Positions 27,193-35,215 are shown, numbered from the stretch's first letter. The stretch: DNA of 64,000 nucleotides from Dyadobacter diqingensis (GCF_024220585.1 NZ_JAMXKF010000004.1:372001-436000); one strand, 5' to 3'. The notes: generated from the sequence alone by a model not told the origin. Made by a program: numbers and translations.

Positions 27193-27384
27193 AACTGGGT
27201 TAATTAAAATTGAAAATGTTTAATTAATAATCATTACAATATTCATTAACGGAGGGTTTTTTAACGACAGGCAAAATCCGATTTTGAGATTCGTCTAAGA
27301 TCAGGTTTAGAAAGATGATATAATTTACTTTGTTTGCGTGATTTAACCAAGTTTTATTGAGCAAACGGCAGAAATTTTTGAAGA

Positions 27385-27489
27385 TTAGGTTCTCGCTCTG
27401 ACTTTTGTGAAAACCCATAGGACTAATACAGCTATTAATAGAATAAAAACACCTTCTTCACGGTCAATTCGCAAGTATGATGGATGCAT
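27385..27489 (-). CDS. Micro membrane protein, 34 residues (paralogue 2)
   Basis: Minus-strand ATG at 27489, 34 codons. It has MHPSYLRIDREEGVF, then the hydrophobic helix ILLIAVLVLWVFT and the basic end KVRART. It matches paralogue 1 at Leu-Arg, Arg-Glu-Glu, Val-Phe, Leu-Leu-Ile, Leu-Trp-Val and Val-Arg. The two genes are 190 bp apart in tandem, which suggests a duplication. They lie downstream of the site-B operon (28363, 28088) on the same strand and could belong to it. The remaining DNA from 26990 to 27560 shows only a weak GGTAA/TTACC hairpin after the TfoX gene. Confidence 0.6.
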   Translation of the reverse strand: MHPSYLRIDREEGVFILLIAVLVLWVFTKVRART

Positions 27490-27563
27490 GTCGGATCGAA
27501 TTAATTTAATTTATCATAAAGACTTCGTAATGATCGTTTGGTCACAAGAGAGTGGAAAATATT

Positions 27564-28088
27564 TTACCAGGTACAGAAATTACCCGCCATACTTTCTCCG
27601 GTTTTATATTTTTCGTTTGTTCCAAAGTACATTTCATCTTCATGATAAACGAGCAGTGCCCAGTTAAGACTTTGGTCGATAACAGTTAAATCGCCTGGCG
27701 TGCAGTAATAGAAATGATCAAAATATTTGATCAGCAATTTCCATGGAACAATCATCGCTTCGGTTGGTTGCCAGGACAAAAAAACGGGCTTGTCAAAAGC
27801 GAAACCACGCTGATAAAGCCATTTTTTGGTCGCTTTTTCATTTCCTTCCTGTATTCTGGTTTTGTCAATGGTTTTGAAAAAATCCTTTTTGAAAGGCGTG
27901 TTTGCATGAAGATTTGACTGCACTGTATAATCCCAAAGAAACTTTGACGCTTTTTTGCCGAGCGGTTTGAGCTGATCGAGATGTTGTTCCGGTAGTTTGT
28001 CATGGTCTTCATTTACAAAGCGATATTTCAGCCGGAACTGATTCATCGGAATTACATCGTCGTTGAGGTTGGTAAAGTCGATTTTCAT
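27564..28088 (-). CDS. Hypothetical protein, possibly DUF2947-like
   Basis: A 174-residue soluble protein rich in aromatic residues. The pattern YRFVNEDHDKLPEQHLDQLKP, then KASKFLWDYTV, and LSWQPTEAMIVPWKLLIKYFDHF resembles DUF2947, a family without known function, but I cannot confirm this by search. No signal peptide or membrane helix. It is 77 bp downstream of the 65-residue gene on the same strand and may share its promoter (site B). Confidence 0.6.
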   Translation of the reverse strand: MKIDFTNLNDDVIPMNQFRLKYRFVNEDHDKLPEQHLDQLKPLGKKASKFLWDYTVQSNLHANTPFKKDFFKTIDKTRIQEGNEKATKKWLYQRGFAFDKPVFLSWQPTEAMIVPWKLLIKYFDHFYYCTPGDLTVIDQSLNWALLVYHEDEMYFGTNEKYKTGESMAGNFCTW

Positions 28089-28165
28089 GTTAAGGTTAGA
28101 TGCCTGATCCCGGAAAGATCATGGAGTTAAAAAGGAATAGGTATTTGTGGCGACGGAAGATCGGT

Positions 28166-28363
28166 TTACAGTCGCCAGCTTAGCTCACCGTTGATCCAGA
28201 CGTGATCGTAAACGATGCCGTTGTCGTCATTTTGATTTTGTATCGTAAAACAATTGAGTGAGGTTGAATCTGATTCGCAAAGTGTTTTTTCAGCAGGAAT
28301 ATTGAAGTCGTACAGAGACATGACTAAGCCTACCGATAATGAAGTTTCAAAAGTGTTGTTCAT
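28166..28363 (-). CDS. Small hypothetical protein under site B
   Basis: A 65-residue, acidic, mostly polar protein (FETSLSVGLVMSLYDFNIPA, then a segment with two Cys and an Asn/Asp-rich end with DHVWINGELSW). No signal peptide or known motif. Support for its reality comes from the promoter: a TAGTTTTG -7 box and the 32-bp-spaced repeats lie just upstream, giving a leader of about 65 nt as at the two other sites. Function unknown; candidate for a secreted peptide or an adaptor. Confidence 0.6.
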   Translation of the reverse strand: MNNTFETSLSVGLVMSLYDFNIPAEKTLCESDSTSLNCFTIQNQNDDNGIVYDHVWINGELSWRL

Positions 28364-28432
28364 GGCTATGATAATTTTAAGAATAAAAGATTTAGATTTT
28401 GTTTAGAATGGCGTTCATTTCAAATGATGATA

Positions 28433-28521
28433 CAAAACTAGGTAATGAAAAAAAGGACTGCAATTTTCGGGGGTATACAAAAGGTATATAACCCCGAAAT
28501 GCAGGTATACAAAAGGTGTAC
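28433..28521 (-). promoter_or_regulatory. Promoter with 32-bp-spaced direct repeats (site B)
   Basis: The repeats are GTATACAAAAGGTATAT (28473-28489) and GTATACAAAAGGTGTAC (28505-28521), starts 32 bp apart. The -7 box TAGTTTTG on the minus strand is at 28440-28433, 33 bp from the proximal repeat. Layout is the same as sites A and C. Confidence 0.75.
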
Positions 28522-28608
28522 ATGACGTTATTTTATTGACTTAATCATGTTTTTAAGGGTTCTGATGAGTATTTTTTTATCAGATTTGCTGAGTTAAGAA
28601 TACTCAGC

Positions 28609-29019
28609 TCAGGATTCTTCCGCAGCTTCGATCATGGACGTTGACCAGATATTGTAAAGCTCTGTCCAGGCGTCCCGGGTTTGGTCATCCCACGAATTTC
28701 CAAGGCTTTGTTTTAATGTTGAAATTAGCACTTCTCCAACAATTTGATAATGTTCGGGCCTGGTCCCATACTTTGCGTGCCGTTTGGCAAGCGCTGCGAT
28801 CTCGCTTTGGATATCGTCCATCTTTTGGAGCTTAGTCACCATATAGGTAATCATATCCGTTAGCTTGCCGATCTGGCTTTCCATATCGGATTGGAACATG
28901 TTTTTAAGACACGGTGCTACGGTAAAAAGTTGATCGTAGAACATCACCGCCGGATTTTCAGGCTGGGCAATGACCTGGCTCCAGGAAGTTTTGACAATAA
29001 GAATATTACGTTCAGTCAT
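28609..29019 (-). CDS. Single-domain globin (tandem copy 2)
   Basis: A 136-residue globin related to the heme domain of flavohemoglobin but without a reductase. TyrB10 is Y28, proximal His is H81 in KRHAKY, and Y91 follows at the Hmp spacing in RPEHYQIVG. It has 40 bp to the next globin upstream. Such single-domain globins bind O2 or NO and may store, sense or detoxify them. A reductase partner would be needed for turnover. It lies in the gene run controlled by site C. Confidence 0.85.
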   Translation of the reverse strand: MTERNILIVKTSWSQVIAQPENPAVMFYDQLFTVAPCLKNMFQSDMESQIGKLTDMITYMVTKLQKMDDIQSEIAALAKRHAKYGTRPEHYQIVGEVLISTLKQSLGNSWDDQTRDAWTELYNIWSTSMIEAAEES

Positions 29020-29058
29020 AATACTAGGGGTTATTACTCAGTGATTTAATTTTTGTTT

Positions 29059-29478
29059 TCATTGAACTGAAATATTTTCAGTCGCACGGATCATCACACC
29101 GGATAAAATGGAATACAAGGCAAGCCATGCTTCTTCGGTATGTTCGTTCCACTGTTCATCCAGTTTGTATTCGAGCGTTTGGATAAGTGCTTGTCCTACC
29201 AGCTCGTAATGCTCCTTTCGAACGCCGTAATGTATGTGACGCACTGCGAGATCTTCGATCTGTGGAATAATCTGGTCGAGTTCGTGAAGCCTGGAAATTA
29301 CAAAATCCAGCATGGTGACCAGTTTTTGAGATTGCCCGTCGAGGTTTTCTTTGAAGAGAGGCCTTAAAGAAGGATCCAGTTCGAATAGCGTTTGGTAAAA
29401 AAAGTTACCCTCATTTTCGGTATTGTTGACCAGATAAAACCAGGAGTTTTTTACGATTGAGATTCTTGTGTCAGTCAT
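29059..29478 (-). CDS. Single-domain globin (tandem copy 1)
   Basis: A 139-residue globin with the same key residues at the same positions as its neighbour: Y28, H81 (VRHIHY) and Y91 (RKEHYELVG). The pair share about the first 20 positions in pattern (IVKxSWxxV) and are clear tandem paralogues, moderately diverged. The upstream gene is the 35-codon frame at 29550-29657, then site C. So the order small peptide, globin, globin suggests one operon controlled by the TPR-LuxR protein. Confidence 0.85.
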   Translation of the reverse strand: MTDTRISIVKNSWFYLVNNTENEGNFFYQTLFELDPSLRPLFKENLDGQSQKLVTMLDFVISRLHELDQIIPQIEDLAVRHIHYGVRKEHYELVGQALIQTLEYKLDEQWNEHTEEAWLALYSILSGVMIRATENISVQ

Positions 29479-29549
29479 CGTGATATTGTTTGAATGCGTT
29501 TGACGATTAAATGTTTGTTAAGAAATGAGATTTCAGGCAGATGAGGCGG

Positions 29550-29657
29550 TTATACGCTCGCCATTGAAATCAGCAGTTGGTTGGTGGTGTAATCCAGATA
29601 ATACTTCAATGAGTATTGAATAAGGACAGGAAGCAGATTTTGTTTTAAATTTTTCAT
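29550..29657 (-). CDS. Putative 35-residue peptide under site C
   Basis: The first ATG after the site-C promoter (29657) opens 35 codons, MKNLKQNLLPVLIQYSLKYY onward, ending ISMASV. It is amphipathic and basic at the start, Tyr- and Leu-rich in the middle. The leader of about 65 nt matches the spacing at sites A and B. A longer frame in another phase (29533-29811) begins upstream of the -7 box and cannot be translated in full from this promoter. Short length means the call is tentative. Confidence 0.4.
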   Translation of the reverse strand: MKNLKQNLLPVLIQYSLKYYLDYTTNQLLISMASV

Positions 29658-29730
29658 GGCTGTTTTTGTGTAAAATGGAATGATAATTGTCTGACAAAAA
29701 CCGTAGCCGGTCGTCGCTGTCAGCACGATA

Positions 29731-29820
29731 CAAACGTATGACCGTCAGGCCTATACATCCTATTTTATGGGGTATACAAGAAGTGAACAGATGAAAAAGG
29801 GGGGTATACAAAAGGTGAAC
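29731..29820 (-). promoter_or_regulatory. Promoter with 32-bp-spaced direct repeats (site C)
   Basis: The repeats are GTATACAAGAAGTGAAC (29772-29788) and GTATACAAAAGGTGAAC (29804-29820), starts 32 bp apart. The minus-strand -7 box TACGTTTG is at 29738-29731. The site lies 58 bp past the stop of the TPR-LuxR gene, which is transcribed toward it. Confidence 0.78.
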
Positions 29821-29877
29821 GTCCCTTTTCCAGCCAGGAAAAGGGACGTTCAGACCTTAAAAAGAAGCTTTTTGTAA

Positions 29878-31653
29878 TCAGACAGTCATCAGATAGTCGG
29901 ATAAATTGCTGTCTTCCGGGAGATTAAGTTTTTTGCGTAACCGATGTCTTGCGGTCTTCACGCTGTCGGGAGAAATGTTTAATAACGTGGCCGCTTCCTT
30001 TAAGTTCAGGTTTAGCCTGATCAGTGCGCATAAGCGAAGCTCGCCACCACTGAGCTCCGGGTTTTCTTTTTTTAGTTTAGAAAAGAAATCCTTGTGCACC
30101 CCTTCGAAATAAATTTTGAACTCGTCCCAGTCTTTATCGAGGTTAAAACTGTAATCAATCAGATTGATAAGTCTACTGAAAAGGGGCGTGTTTTCATCTT
30201 TTTGTCCGGTTTTCAAAGCGAGAGAAACGGTTTGCCGAATGTCTTCCAAAATACTGTTTTTCTGGATCAGGTTAAGCGTGTGGGTGGTGAGGGCCTTATT
30301 CCGAAATTCAAGTTCTGTAATCAGCTGCTGTTCTTTTTCCTGGCTGGTTCGAATTTCTACTTCGGAAAGCGCCTGCTGCACGGCATGTAATTCTCTGTTT
30401 TTTCTCACTTTGAGCCGTTGTCGGTTAAAAGCCAGTGCTACGAGGATGAGTCCTGCGGCGAGTCCCAACGCCATGGTGTTCCGGGTCGCATACCCCAGAT
30501 CCTTCTCTTTCTGAAGGAGTTTTATTTCACTTTGCTTTTTCTCACTCTCGTAATGTACGCGGAGGTTCGCTATTTTGTTCGCATTTTCGGCGCTGAATAT
30601 GGAGTCTTTCAATGCTGTCGAGAGCTGCTGAAAATGATAGGCATTAGCATAATCCCGAACCGTGCCATATACAACAGCAAGGCCTTCATAAGATTGCTGC
30701 AAGGCTGGTTTCAATCCTAACGCCTGTGCGGTGGTTAAGGCAAGTCTGTAATTTTCAATGGCTTTTTGGGGCTGGTTCAGTTTCGTAAACACATTCCCCA
30801 GGCCGTTATAGGAGGTAACCATCAATCGCTTGCTTTGAAATTGCTGGTTGATTTCAAGGGATCTTTCATATTGCGACTGCGCCGTAGCGTAATCTTTTTT
30901 CTGGATATAAATTTCACCCAGATTGTTGTGACAGATAATCTGACCGTTAACGTCTTTGAACCCTTCAAATAGTTCGAGCGCCTTTGTGGCATTGCTTACG
31001 GCATCCTCGAATTTTTTCTGTTTTGTGTAAATCGTTGCAATGTTAATGTAGGAGCCAGCCATTGATTTTTTATCACCTTCCTTCGTCCAGATATCCCGGG
31101 CCTGCTTGTAGGAAATTAATGCTTCCTCGAAATTCTTCTGGTTCTTGTGGACGTTTCCAATACTATTGATGGTGGACGCCATCCGGGTTTCATCGCCCAG
31201 TGCCAGGAAAATGGCAGACGCCTGCTGGTAATTATCCAGCGCTTGTCCATAGTTACCCTGTTCACCGTAGACCATGCCCATGTTGCAAATGGCCCGGGCA
31301 ACGCCGACTTTGTCGCCCAGCTCTTCATAAATTTTTTTGCTCTGCCCGTAATTGGCCAGGGCCTTTACATAGTCATTTTTCTGCCAATAATAGATGCCGA
31401 TACCCTGGAAACTCTTGGCTTCGCCGCGCCTGTACTGGATTTTTTTTGCGAGATCCATCGCCCGTTTTGCATAAACAATGGTTTGTTCGGGGTCGGATGC
31501 CCAATACTCGACGGCGATATCTACCATCAGATTAACCTTCGTGGTATCGACGGTAGATTGTTTTAATAATGTCTGGAGGCTGTCAGCTTTTTTGGATTGT
31601 GCAAAAATTGGAGTTGTTAAAAAGAACAATAACAGGCTAATACTGATTTTCAT
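29878..31653 (-). CDS. TPR-containing membrane regulator with LuxR-like HTH
   Basis: A 591-residue protein. A signal peptide ends near FAQ; seven or so TPR units (about 60-345; GIGIYYWQKNDYVKALANYG, MGMVYGEQGNYGQALDNYQ and more) form a periplasmic sensor. One membrane helix follows (about 392-411, MALGLAAGLILVALAF), a coiled coil, and a C-terminal LuxR-like helix-turn-helix (LCALIRLNLNLKEAATLL, SPDSVKTARHRLRKKLNL). This architecture is common in Bacteroidota and links an outside signal to DNA binding from the membrane. It has no kinase or receiver domain. Two of three copies of the 32-bp-spaced repeat lie in adjacent genes, so it is the leading candidate for their activator. Confidence 0.88.
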   Translation of the reverse strand: MKISISLLLFFLTTPIFAQSKKADSLQTLLKQSTVDTTKVNLMVDIAVEYWASDPEQTIVYAKRAMDLAKKIQYRRGEAKSFQGIGIYYWQKNDYVKALANYGQSKKIYEELGDKVGVARAICNMGMVYGEQGNYGQALDNYQQASAIFLALGDETRMASTINSIGNVHKNQKNFEEALISYKQARDIWTKEGDKKSMAGSYINIATIYTKQKKFEDAVSNATKALELFEGFKDVNGQIICHNNLGEIYIQKKDYATAQSQYERSLEINQQFQSKRLMVTSYNGLGNVFTKLNQPQKAIENYRLALTTAQALGLKPALQQSYEGLAVVYGTVRDYANAYHFQQLSTALKDSIFSAENANKIANLRVHYESEKKQSEIKLLQKEKDLGYATRNTMALGLAAGLILVALAFNRQRLKVRKNRELHAVQQALSEVEIRTSQEKEQQLITELEFRNKALTTHTLNLIQKNSILEDIRQTVSLALKTGQKDENTPLFSRLINLIDYSFNLDKDWDEFKIYFEGVHKDFFSKLKKENPELSGGELRLCALIRLNLNLKEAATLLNISPDSVKTARHRLRKKLNLPEDSNLSDYLMTV

Positions 31654-31854
31654 AAGAACGAGTGCGTCATTAGATTAAGGAGTCGTCAAAATTATGTCAA
31701 ATAAAAATGTTAATACTTACCGTTAACTTAAAAGGACTACCGTTTGAAAAAGAAAGCCAAAATGCGTTTTCTGAATTGTCAGTTTTGTCCTGTCCCGGAA
31801 AAAAAATCAAAAAAGTTTTACAAAAGCTTGCAATTATAAATACATTAAATTTAC

Positions 31855-31887
31855 TTTGTCTATATATTTTATAGACTTATGGCTTTG
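31855..31887 (+). promoter_or_regulatory. Sulfur-island promoter/operator 1
   Basis: TTTG -33 box at 31855-31858, palindrome GTCTATATATTTTATAGAC at 31858-31876 (7-bp arms, 5-bp spacer), and a -7-like box TGGCTTTG at 31880-31887. ACCACC follows at 31889. Operator inside the -33/-7 spacer is the classic repressor position. The same layout recurs at 35362, 50209 and 53315. Confidence 0.8.
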
Positions 31888-31929
31888 AACCACCCTTGTG
31901 CCCTAAGCAAAACCAGAAATTATTCGTTT

Positions 31930-32025
31930 ATGAAAGCGATTGTTTTACATGATTTCGATTTGTCTGCAACGACAAACAAGGGGGTATACCGCCAGCCGCT
32001 CTTTCCTGAGCTGTGTTGTTGTTGA
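31930..32025 (+). CDS. Leader peptide 1, ends Cys-Cys-Cys-stop
   Basis: A 31-codon ORF starting MKAIVLHDFDLS and ending FPELCCC then TGA (three consecutive TGT codons at 32014-32022). It begins about 43 nt after the -7 box. Two further promoters of the island are followed by unrelated peptides of 30-35 residues that also end in clustered Cys codons, while the rest of the peptide is not conserved. This is the signature of a cysteine-responsive leader: ribosomes stall at TGT codons when Cys-tRNA is scarce and so alter downstream expression. Known comparators are polycysteine leader ORFs of Actinobacteria; I know of no description in Bacteroidota. Confidence 0.75.
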   Translation: MKAIVLHDFDLSATTNKGVYRQPLFPELCCC

Positions 32026-32058
32026 TCCCGCTTTTCTTCCCGCAACTTATTTAAAGTT

Positions 32059-32154
32059 CTGAAATATCCCGGCAGGCAGTGATGTCGTTCAGGCGTAGAT
32101 TTTCGGTGGTTGTCAATTTGCAAGTGTACGGCATACTGTCCAGGGGTATTTCAG
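32059..32154 (+). promoter_or_regulatory. Long-range hairpin downstream of leader peptide 1
   Basis: CTGAAATATCCC (32059-32070) pairs with GGGGTATTTCAG (32143-32154) over 12 bp with one G-U, enclosing 72 nt. It begins 33 nt after the leader stop and ends 31 nt before the next start codon. It may be the attenuator or translation-blocking structure. No U-run follows, so Rho-dependent or translational control is more likely than an intrinsic terminator. Confidence 0.5.
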
Positions 32155-32185
32155 GAAATATTATTCCAATTAATCACATATTGTT

Positions 32186-32305
32186 ATGACAACAGATGAT
32201 GTCGTTCTGCTTGTCAAGAAAATTGCTGTTGGCATTTTTCTGACACTTGTTCCCTTTGCACTTATTGCCGGAGGAATCTGGTTTGCGTATACCCTAATAA
32301 GTTAG
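32186..32305 (+). CDS. 39-residue single-helix membrane protein
   Basis: ATG at 32186 opens a 39-codon frame: an acidic start (TTDDVVLLVKK), then a long hydrophobic helix (IAVGIFLTLVPFALIAGGIW) and a short tail. It lies between Cys leader 1 and the fatty-acid hydroxylase, 34 bp before the latter, so it is the first structural gene of the operon. It contains no Cys and only the start Met. A small subunit or stabiliser of the membrane hydroxylase is a reasonable guess, nothing more. Confidence 0.6.
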   Translation: MTTDDVVLLVKKIAVGIFLTLVPFALIAGGIWFAYTLIS

Positions 32306-32339
32306 TCTCTTATTATCATTTACTTTTAGTTGTCACGGT

Positions 32340-33407
32340 ATGAAAGTTGAAAAAGAAATCACGCAAAAAATAAAGCGCGATGCGACCATTAGTGTCTTTT
32401 TGTATCTGCTGCCCATTGTCTTGATGTTCAGCGCGTTTTATCTTACGGGTTACAAACCCTGGCAGGGTAGCAATGTACTACCTTTCAGGGTGCCACAATT
32501 TCTGGAAGGTATTTTTAAAAATCTGAGCTCATGGGGCTTGCCGGTTATCGTGCTCGTTATCGGCGTGATTGAATTTTTTGCGGGCTTGTATGAAAACAAA
32601 TGGACTAAAAACGAAAGTGTTTTGGATATCGTTTGTTTTGTTGTCCCTAAAATCATTGTAAGGCCCGTTGTTACGTATTTCAGTCTGCAATTGCTGCCGC
32701 AAATACTTCCACACGCCAAAGATGTATTTTCGTGGGTTCCATTCTGGTGGGCTTTCGCTATCATCGCTGTGGCCGACGATCTTACGCAATACTGGTACCA
32801 CCGTCTGCATCATCAGCTACCCTGGTTATGGCGTTTTCACCGTACGCACCACAGTGCCAACTATATGGGCATGGCAATGGCCAGTCGCCAGAATATTATT
32901 TACACGATCTTTTTTTCACAAACTTATCTTACCGCAGCACTTACTTACGTCGGTTTAGGTTATGCCGCACTTTTTGTAAAAGTGATTAAGTCACTGATTA
33001 CCACAGGTGCGCATTCAAGTATTCCCTGGGACAAGCCTTTTTACCAGATCAAGTGGCTTAACCCGGTCGGCTGGGTTTTGGAAAGATTAATTTCAACACC
33101 TGCAACGCATCATGCACACCACGCCGATACGACGGACGATGGCATAGGTTATTATAAAGGCAACTTCGGGAACATGTTTTTCCTTTGGGACATTATTTTC
33201 GGAACAGGTATCATTACAAGAAAATATCCAGCTTCCTATGGCATTAAACACTATCAGGAAGAGGAATGGTATGCGCAATTTCTTTGGCCGATTATAAAAT
33301 CGAAGAAGGAAGGCAGCGAACTTTCGGCGGATGGCCCTATGGTTGGCGACGCAGTTCCTGAAACCAGGGTTGAGCCGCTGCCGCTTGAAACAAGAGCAGC
33401 GAGTTAA
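32340..33407 (+). CDS. Fatty-acid hydroxylase/sterol desaturase-family membrane enzyme
   Basis: A 355-residue inner-membrane di-iron enzyme. Its histidine boxes are HRLHH (H154, H157, H158), HRTHH (H167, H170, H171) and HHAHH (H257-H261), set among four or more membrane segments. The family hydroxylates or desaturates acyl chains and sterols. Its position behind the sulfur-island promoter and Cys leader ties expression to sulfur status. Bacteroidota make sulfonolipids and sphingolipids whose acyl chains are hydroxylated, so a membrane-remodelling role during sulfur shortage is possible but is inference. Met and Cys content is near normal, unlike most of the island. Confidence 0.85.
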   Translation: MKVEKEITQKIKRDATISVFLYLLPIVLMFSAFYLTGYKPWQGSNVLPFRVPQFLEGIFKNLSSWGLPVIVLVIGVIEFFAGLYENKWTKNESVLDIVCFVVPKIIVRPVVTYFSLQLLPQILPHAKDVFSWVPFWWAFAIIAVADDLTQYWYHRLHHQLPWLWRFHRTHHSANYMGMAMASRQNIIYTIFFSQTYLTAALTYVGLGYAALFVKVIKSLITTGAHSSIPWDKPFYQIKWLNPVGWVLERLISTPATHHAHHADTTDDGIGYYKGNFGNMFFLWDIIFGTGIITRKYPASYGIKHYQEEEWYAQFLWPIIKSKKEGSELSADGPMVGDAVPETRVEPLPLETRAAS

Positions 33408-33416
33408 TTTACAGCG

Positions 33417-33475
33417 CCTTAGACAACTGATATCATCTGCGATTTCGTAACTTAGGTGATCTTAGTTGTCTAAGG
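33417..33475. other. 12-bp inverted repeat before sulfatase
   Basis: CCTTAGACAACT (33417-33428) and AGTTGTCTAAGG (33464-33475) are perfectly complementary with 35 nt between them. It lies between the hydroxylase stop and the TTG start of the sulfatase. It could be a processing or attenuation hairpin; no T-run follows. Confidence 0.5.
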
Positions 33476-33511
33476 TGGTAAGAATGTTTAAACCATTAAA
33501 GTACCTTTATT

Positions 33512-35158
33512 TTGAAGACAGCCACCAGTTTAGTAAAAAGTTTTGCGCTTGCCTTGATCATTGCGTCACCTTTATTTGCACAAAAGAAAAAGACAAAAGC
33601 GCCGGCCACATCACCAAAACCCAACATTGTCCTGATCATGGCCGATGACCTTGGGTTTTCTGACATAGGCAGTTATGGGTCTGAAATCCAGACGCCCAAT
33701 CTGGATAAACTGGCACAGGAAGGAATTCGTTTTCGCCAGTTTTACAACAATGCGATTTGCGCTCCCACCCGTGCGTCTCTGCTGAGCGGACAATATCAGC
33801 ATACGGCTGGTATGGGTTATTTCAATATCGACCTGGGTACACCGGCGTATCAGGGATATCTTAGCAAACAGACTGTGTCGCTTGCGGAGGTTTTAAAGGA
33901 TGCCGGTTACAGCACTTTGCTTTCCGGAAAATGGCACGTCGGTGACGACAGCACGAGCCAATGGCCGAGAAAACGCGGATTTGAGCATTTTTATGGAAAC
34001 ATTGGCGGTGCAAGTGATTATTTTGTTGTTAAACAATTACCCAAAAACAGGCGCAGTTTTTTCGTGAAAGACGACAAAGTCGTGCATCCTGACGATGAAG
34101 ATAATTTTTATTATACCGACGAAATCACCAAAAATGCAATTGGTTTTCTGAAAGACCAGAATGCTGAACAAAAGCCATTTTTTCTGTATCTGGCTTATAC
34201 ATCTCCGCACTGGCCATTACAGGCTTTACCTCAGGATATCAAAAAATACGAAGGTAAATATGATATCGGCTGGGACTCACTCCGCATTCTTCGGTTCAAA
34301 CGTCAGCAGGAGCTGAATATTATTGGGAAAAGCCAAAAAATCAGTGTCAAAAACAGCGACCTGCCCGCCTGGAACAGCCTTACCTACGATGAGCAAAAGT
34401 TATGGGCTCGAAAGATGGAAGTATATGCTGCTCAGGTGGATAATCTGGATCAGAACATTGGCAGGGTAGTGGAAGAGCTTAAACAATCCGGCAAACTTGA
34501 TAACACGGTTATCTTCTTTATTTCTGACAACGGCGCAGCCGCTGAAGATGTCAGCCATGGATTTAGCGGGCGTAATGTCCGTAACTGGGGCCCCGTAGGG
34601 ACTGCCGGTTCGTATGATTCCTATACGCGGAGCTGGGCCTATGCGTCAAACACACCGCTGAAATCTTTTAAAGGTTTTCAATACGAAGGGGGCATCAGCA
34701 GTCCGTTTATTGCAAGATTTCCCTCCAAAATAGCGGCCGGCGGATTGGTTGACGGAACGGCCCACCTAATTGATATCGCTCCGACCTTGTATGAAATTGC
34801 TGGTGCCAAATACCCTCAGAACTATCATGGCAATGTAATAAAACCGCTGGCCGGGGAGAGCCTTCTGCCTGTGATCTACGGAAAAGAGTGGAGCCGCTCC
34901 AAACCGATCTTCTGGGAAAGGGCTGGCAATAAGGCTGTAAGAAAAGGTAAATGGAAACTCGTATCGGTAAGAAGCGATTTGTGGGAACTGTATGATATTG
35001 AGGCGGATAGGGGAGAAACGAATAACCTGATCGGTCAGCAAGCCGATATTGCCAATGAGTTGAAGGCCCTTTATGAGGTCTGGTCAAAAGACGTTGGTGT
35101 AGAAGACTGGAAGGTCATTGGAAAAGGCAAAGGTTTTGAATCGAGTTTTAATCCTTGA
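33512..35158 (+). CDS. Secreted S1-family sulfatase (YQGYL type)
   Basis: A 548-residue exported sulfatase that releases sulfate from an organic ester. A signal peptide ends PLFAQ; D45-D46 begin the metal site (IMADDLGF), and C83 in CAPTR is converted to formylglycine. SGKWHVG and FFISDNGAA complete the core. The start is TTG at 33512; no in-frame ATG fits. Closely similar to the products at 40515 and 54676 (shared AYQGYLSKQ and WPLQALPQDI). Mature protein carries one Cys, the catalytic one, and three Met in over 520 residues. The glycan or aryl substrate cannot be read from the sequence. Confidence 0.93.
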   Translation: MKTATSLVKSFALALIIASPLFAQKKKTKAPATSPKPNIVLIMADDLGFSDIGSYGSEIQTPNLDKLAQEGIRFRQFYNNAICAPTRASLLSGQYQHTAGMGYFNIDLGTPAYQGYLSKQTVSLAEVLKDAGYSTLLSGKWHVGDDSTSQWPRKRGFEHFYGNIGGASDYFVVKQLPKNRRSFFVKDDKVVHPDDEDNFYYTDEITKNAIGFLKDQNAEQKPFFLYLAYTSPHWPLQALPQDIKKYEGKYDIGWDSLRILRFKRQQELNIIGKSQKISVKNSDLPAWNSLTYDEQKLWARKMEVYAAQVDNLDQNIGRVVEELKQSGKLDNTVIFFISDNGAAAEDVSHGFSGRNVRNWGPVGTAGSYDSYTRSWAYASNTPLKSFKGFQYEGGISSPFIARFPSKIAAGGLVDGTAHLIDIAPTLYEIAGAKYPQNYHGNVIKPLAGESLLPVIYGKEWSRSKPIFWERAGNKAVRKGKWKLVSVRSDLWELYDIEADRGETNNLIGQQADIANELKALYEVWSKDVGVEDWKVIGKGKGFESSFNP

Positions 35159-35215
35159 TTGCCCGGATCAATGATCCCGAGCCCGGAAAATATAGAAGAA
35201 GTTAATCATCGCCCA

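Noticed and set aside
29533..29811. 92-codon open frame on the minus strand next to the globins
   Set aside because: Its start lies upstream of the -7 box of site C, so the full frame would not be in the transcript; the frame starting at 29657 in another phase fits better.
31979..31992. GTATAC inside leader ORF 1 as another copy of the TPR-LuxR element
   Set aside because: Only the first six bases match, there is no partner at 32 bp and it lies within the leader ORF.
33464..33648. 60-codon plus-strand frame overlapping the sulfatase start
   Set aside because: It overlaps the sulfatase signal peptide region in another phase and shows no protein character; the TTG start at 33512 gives a proper signal peptide.
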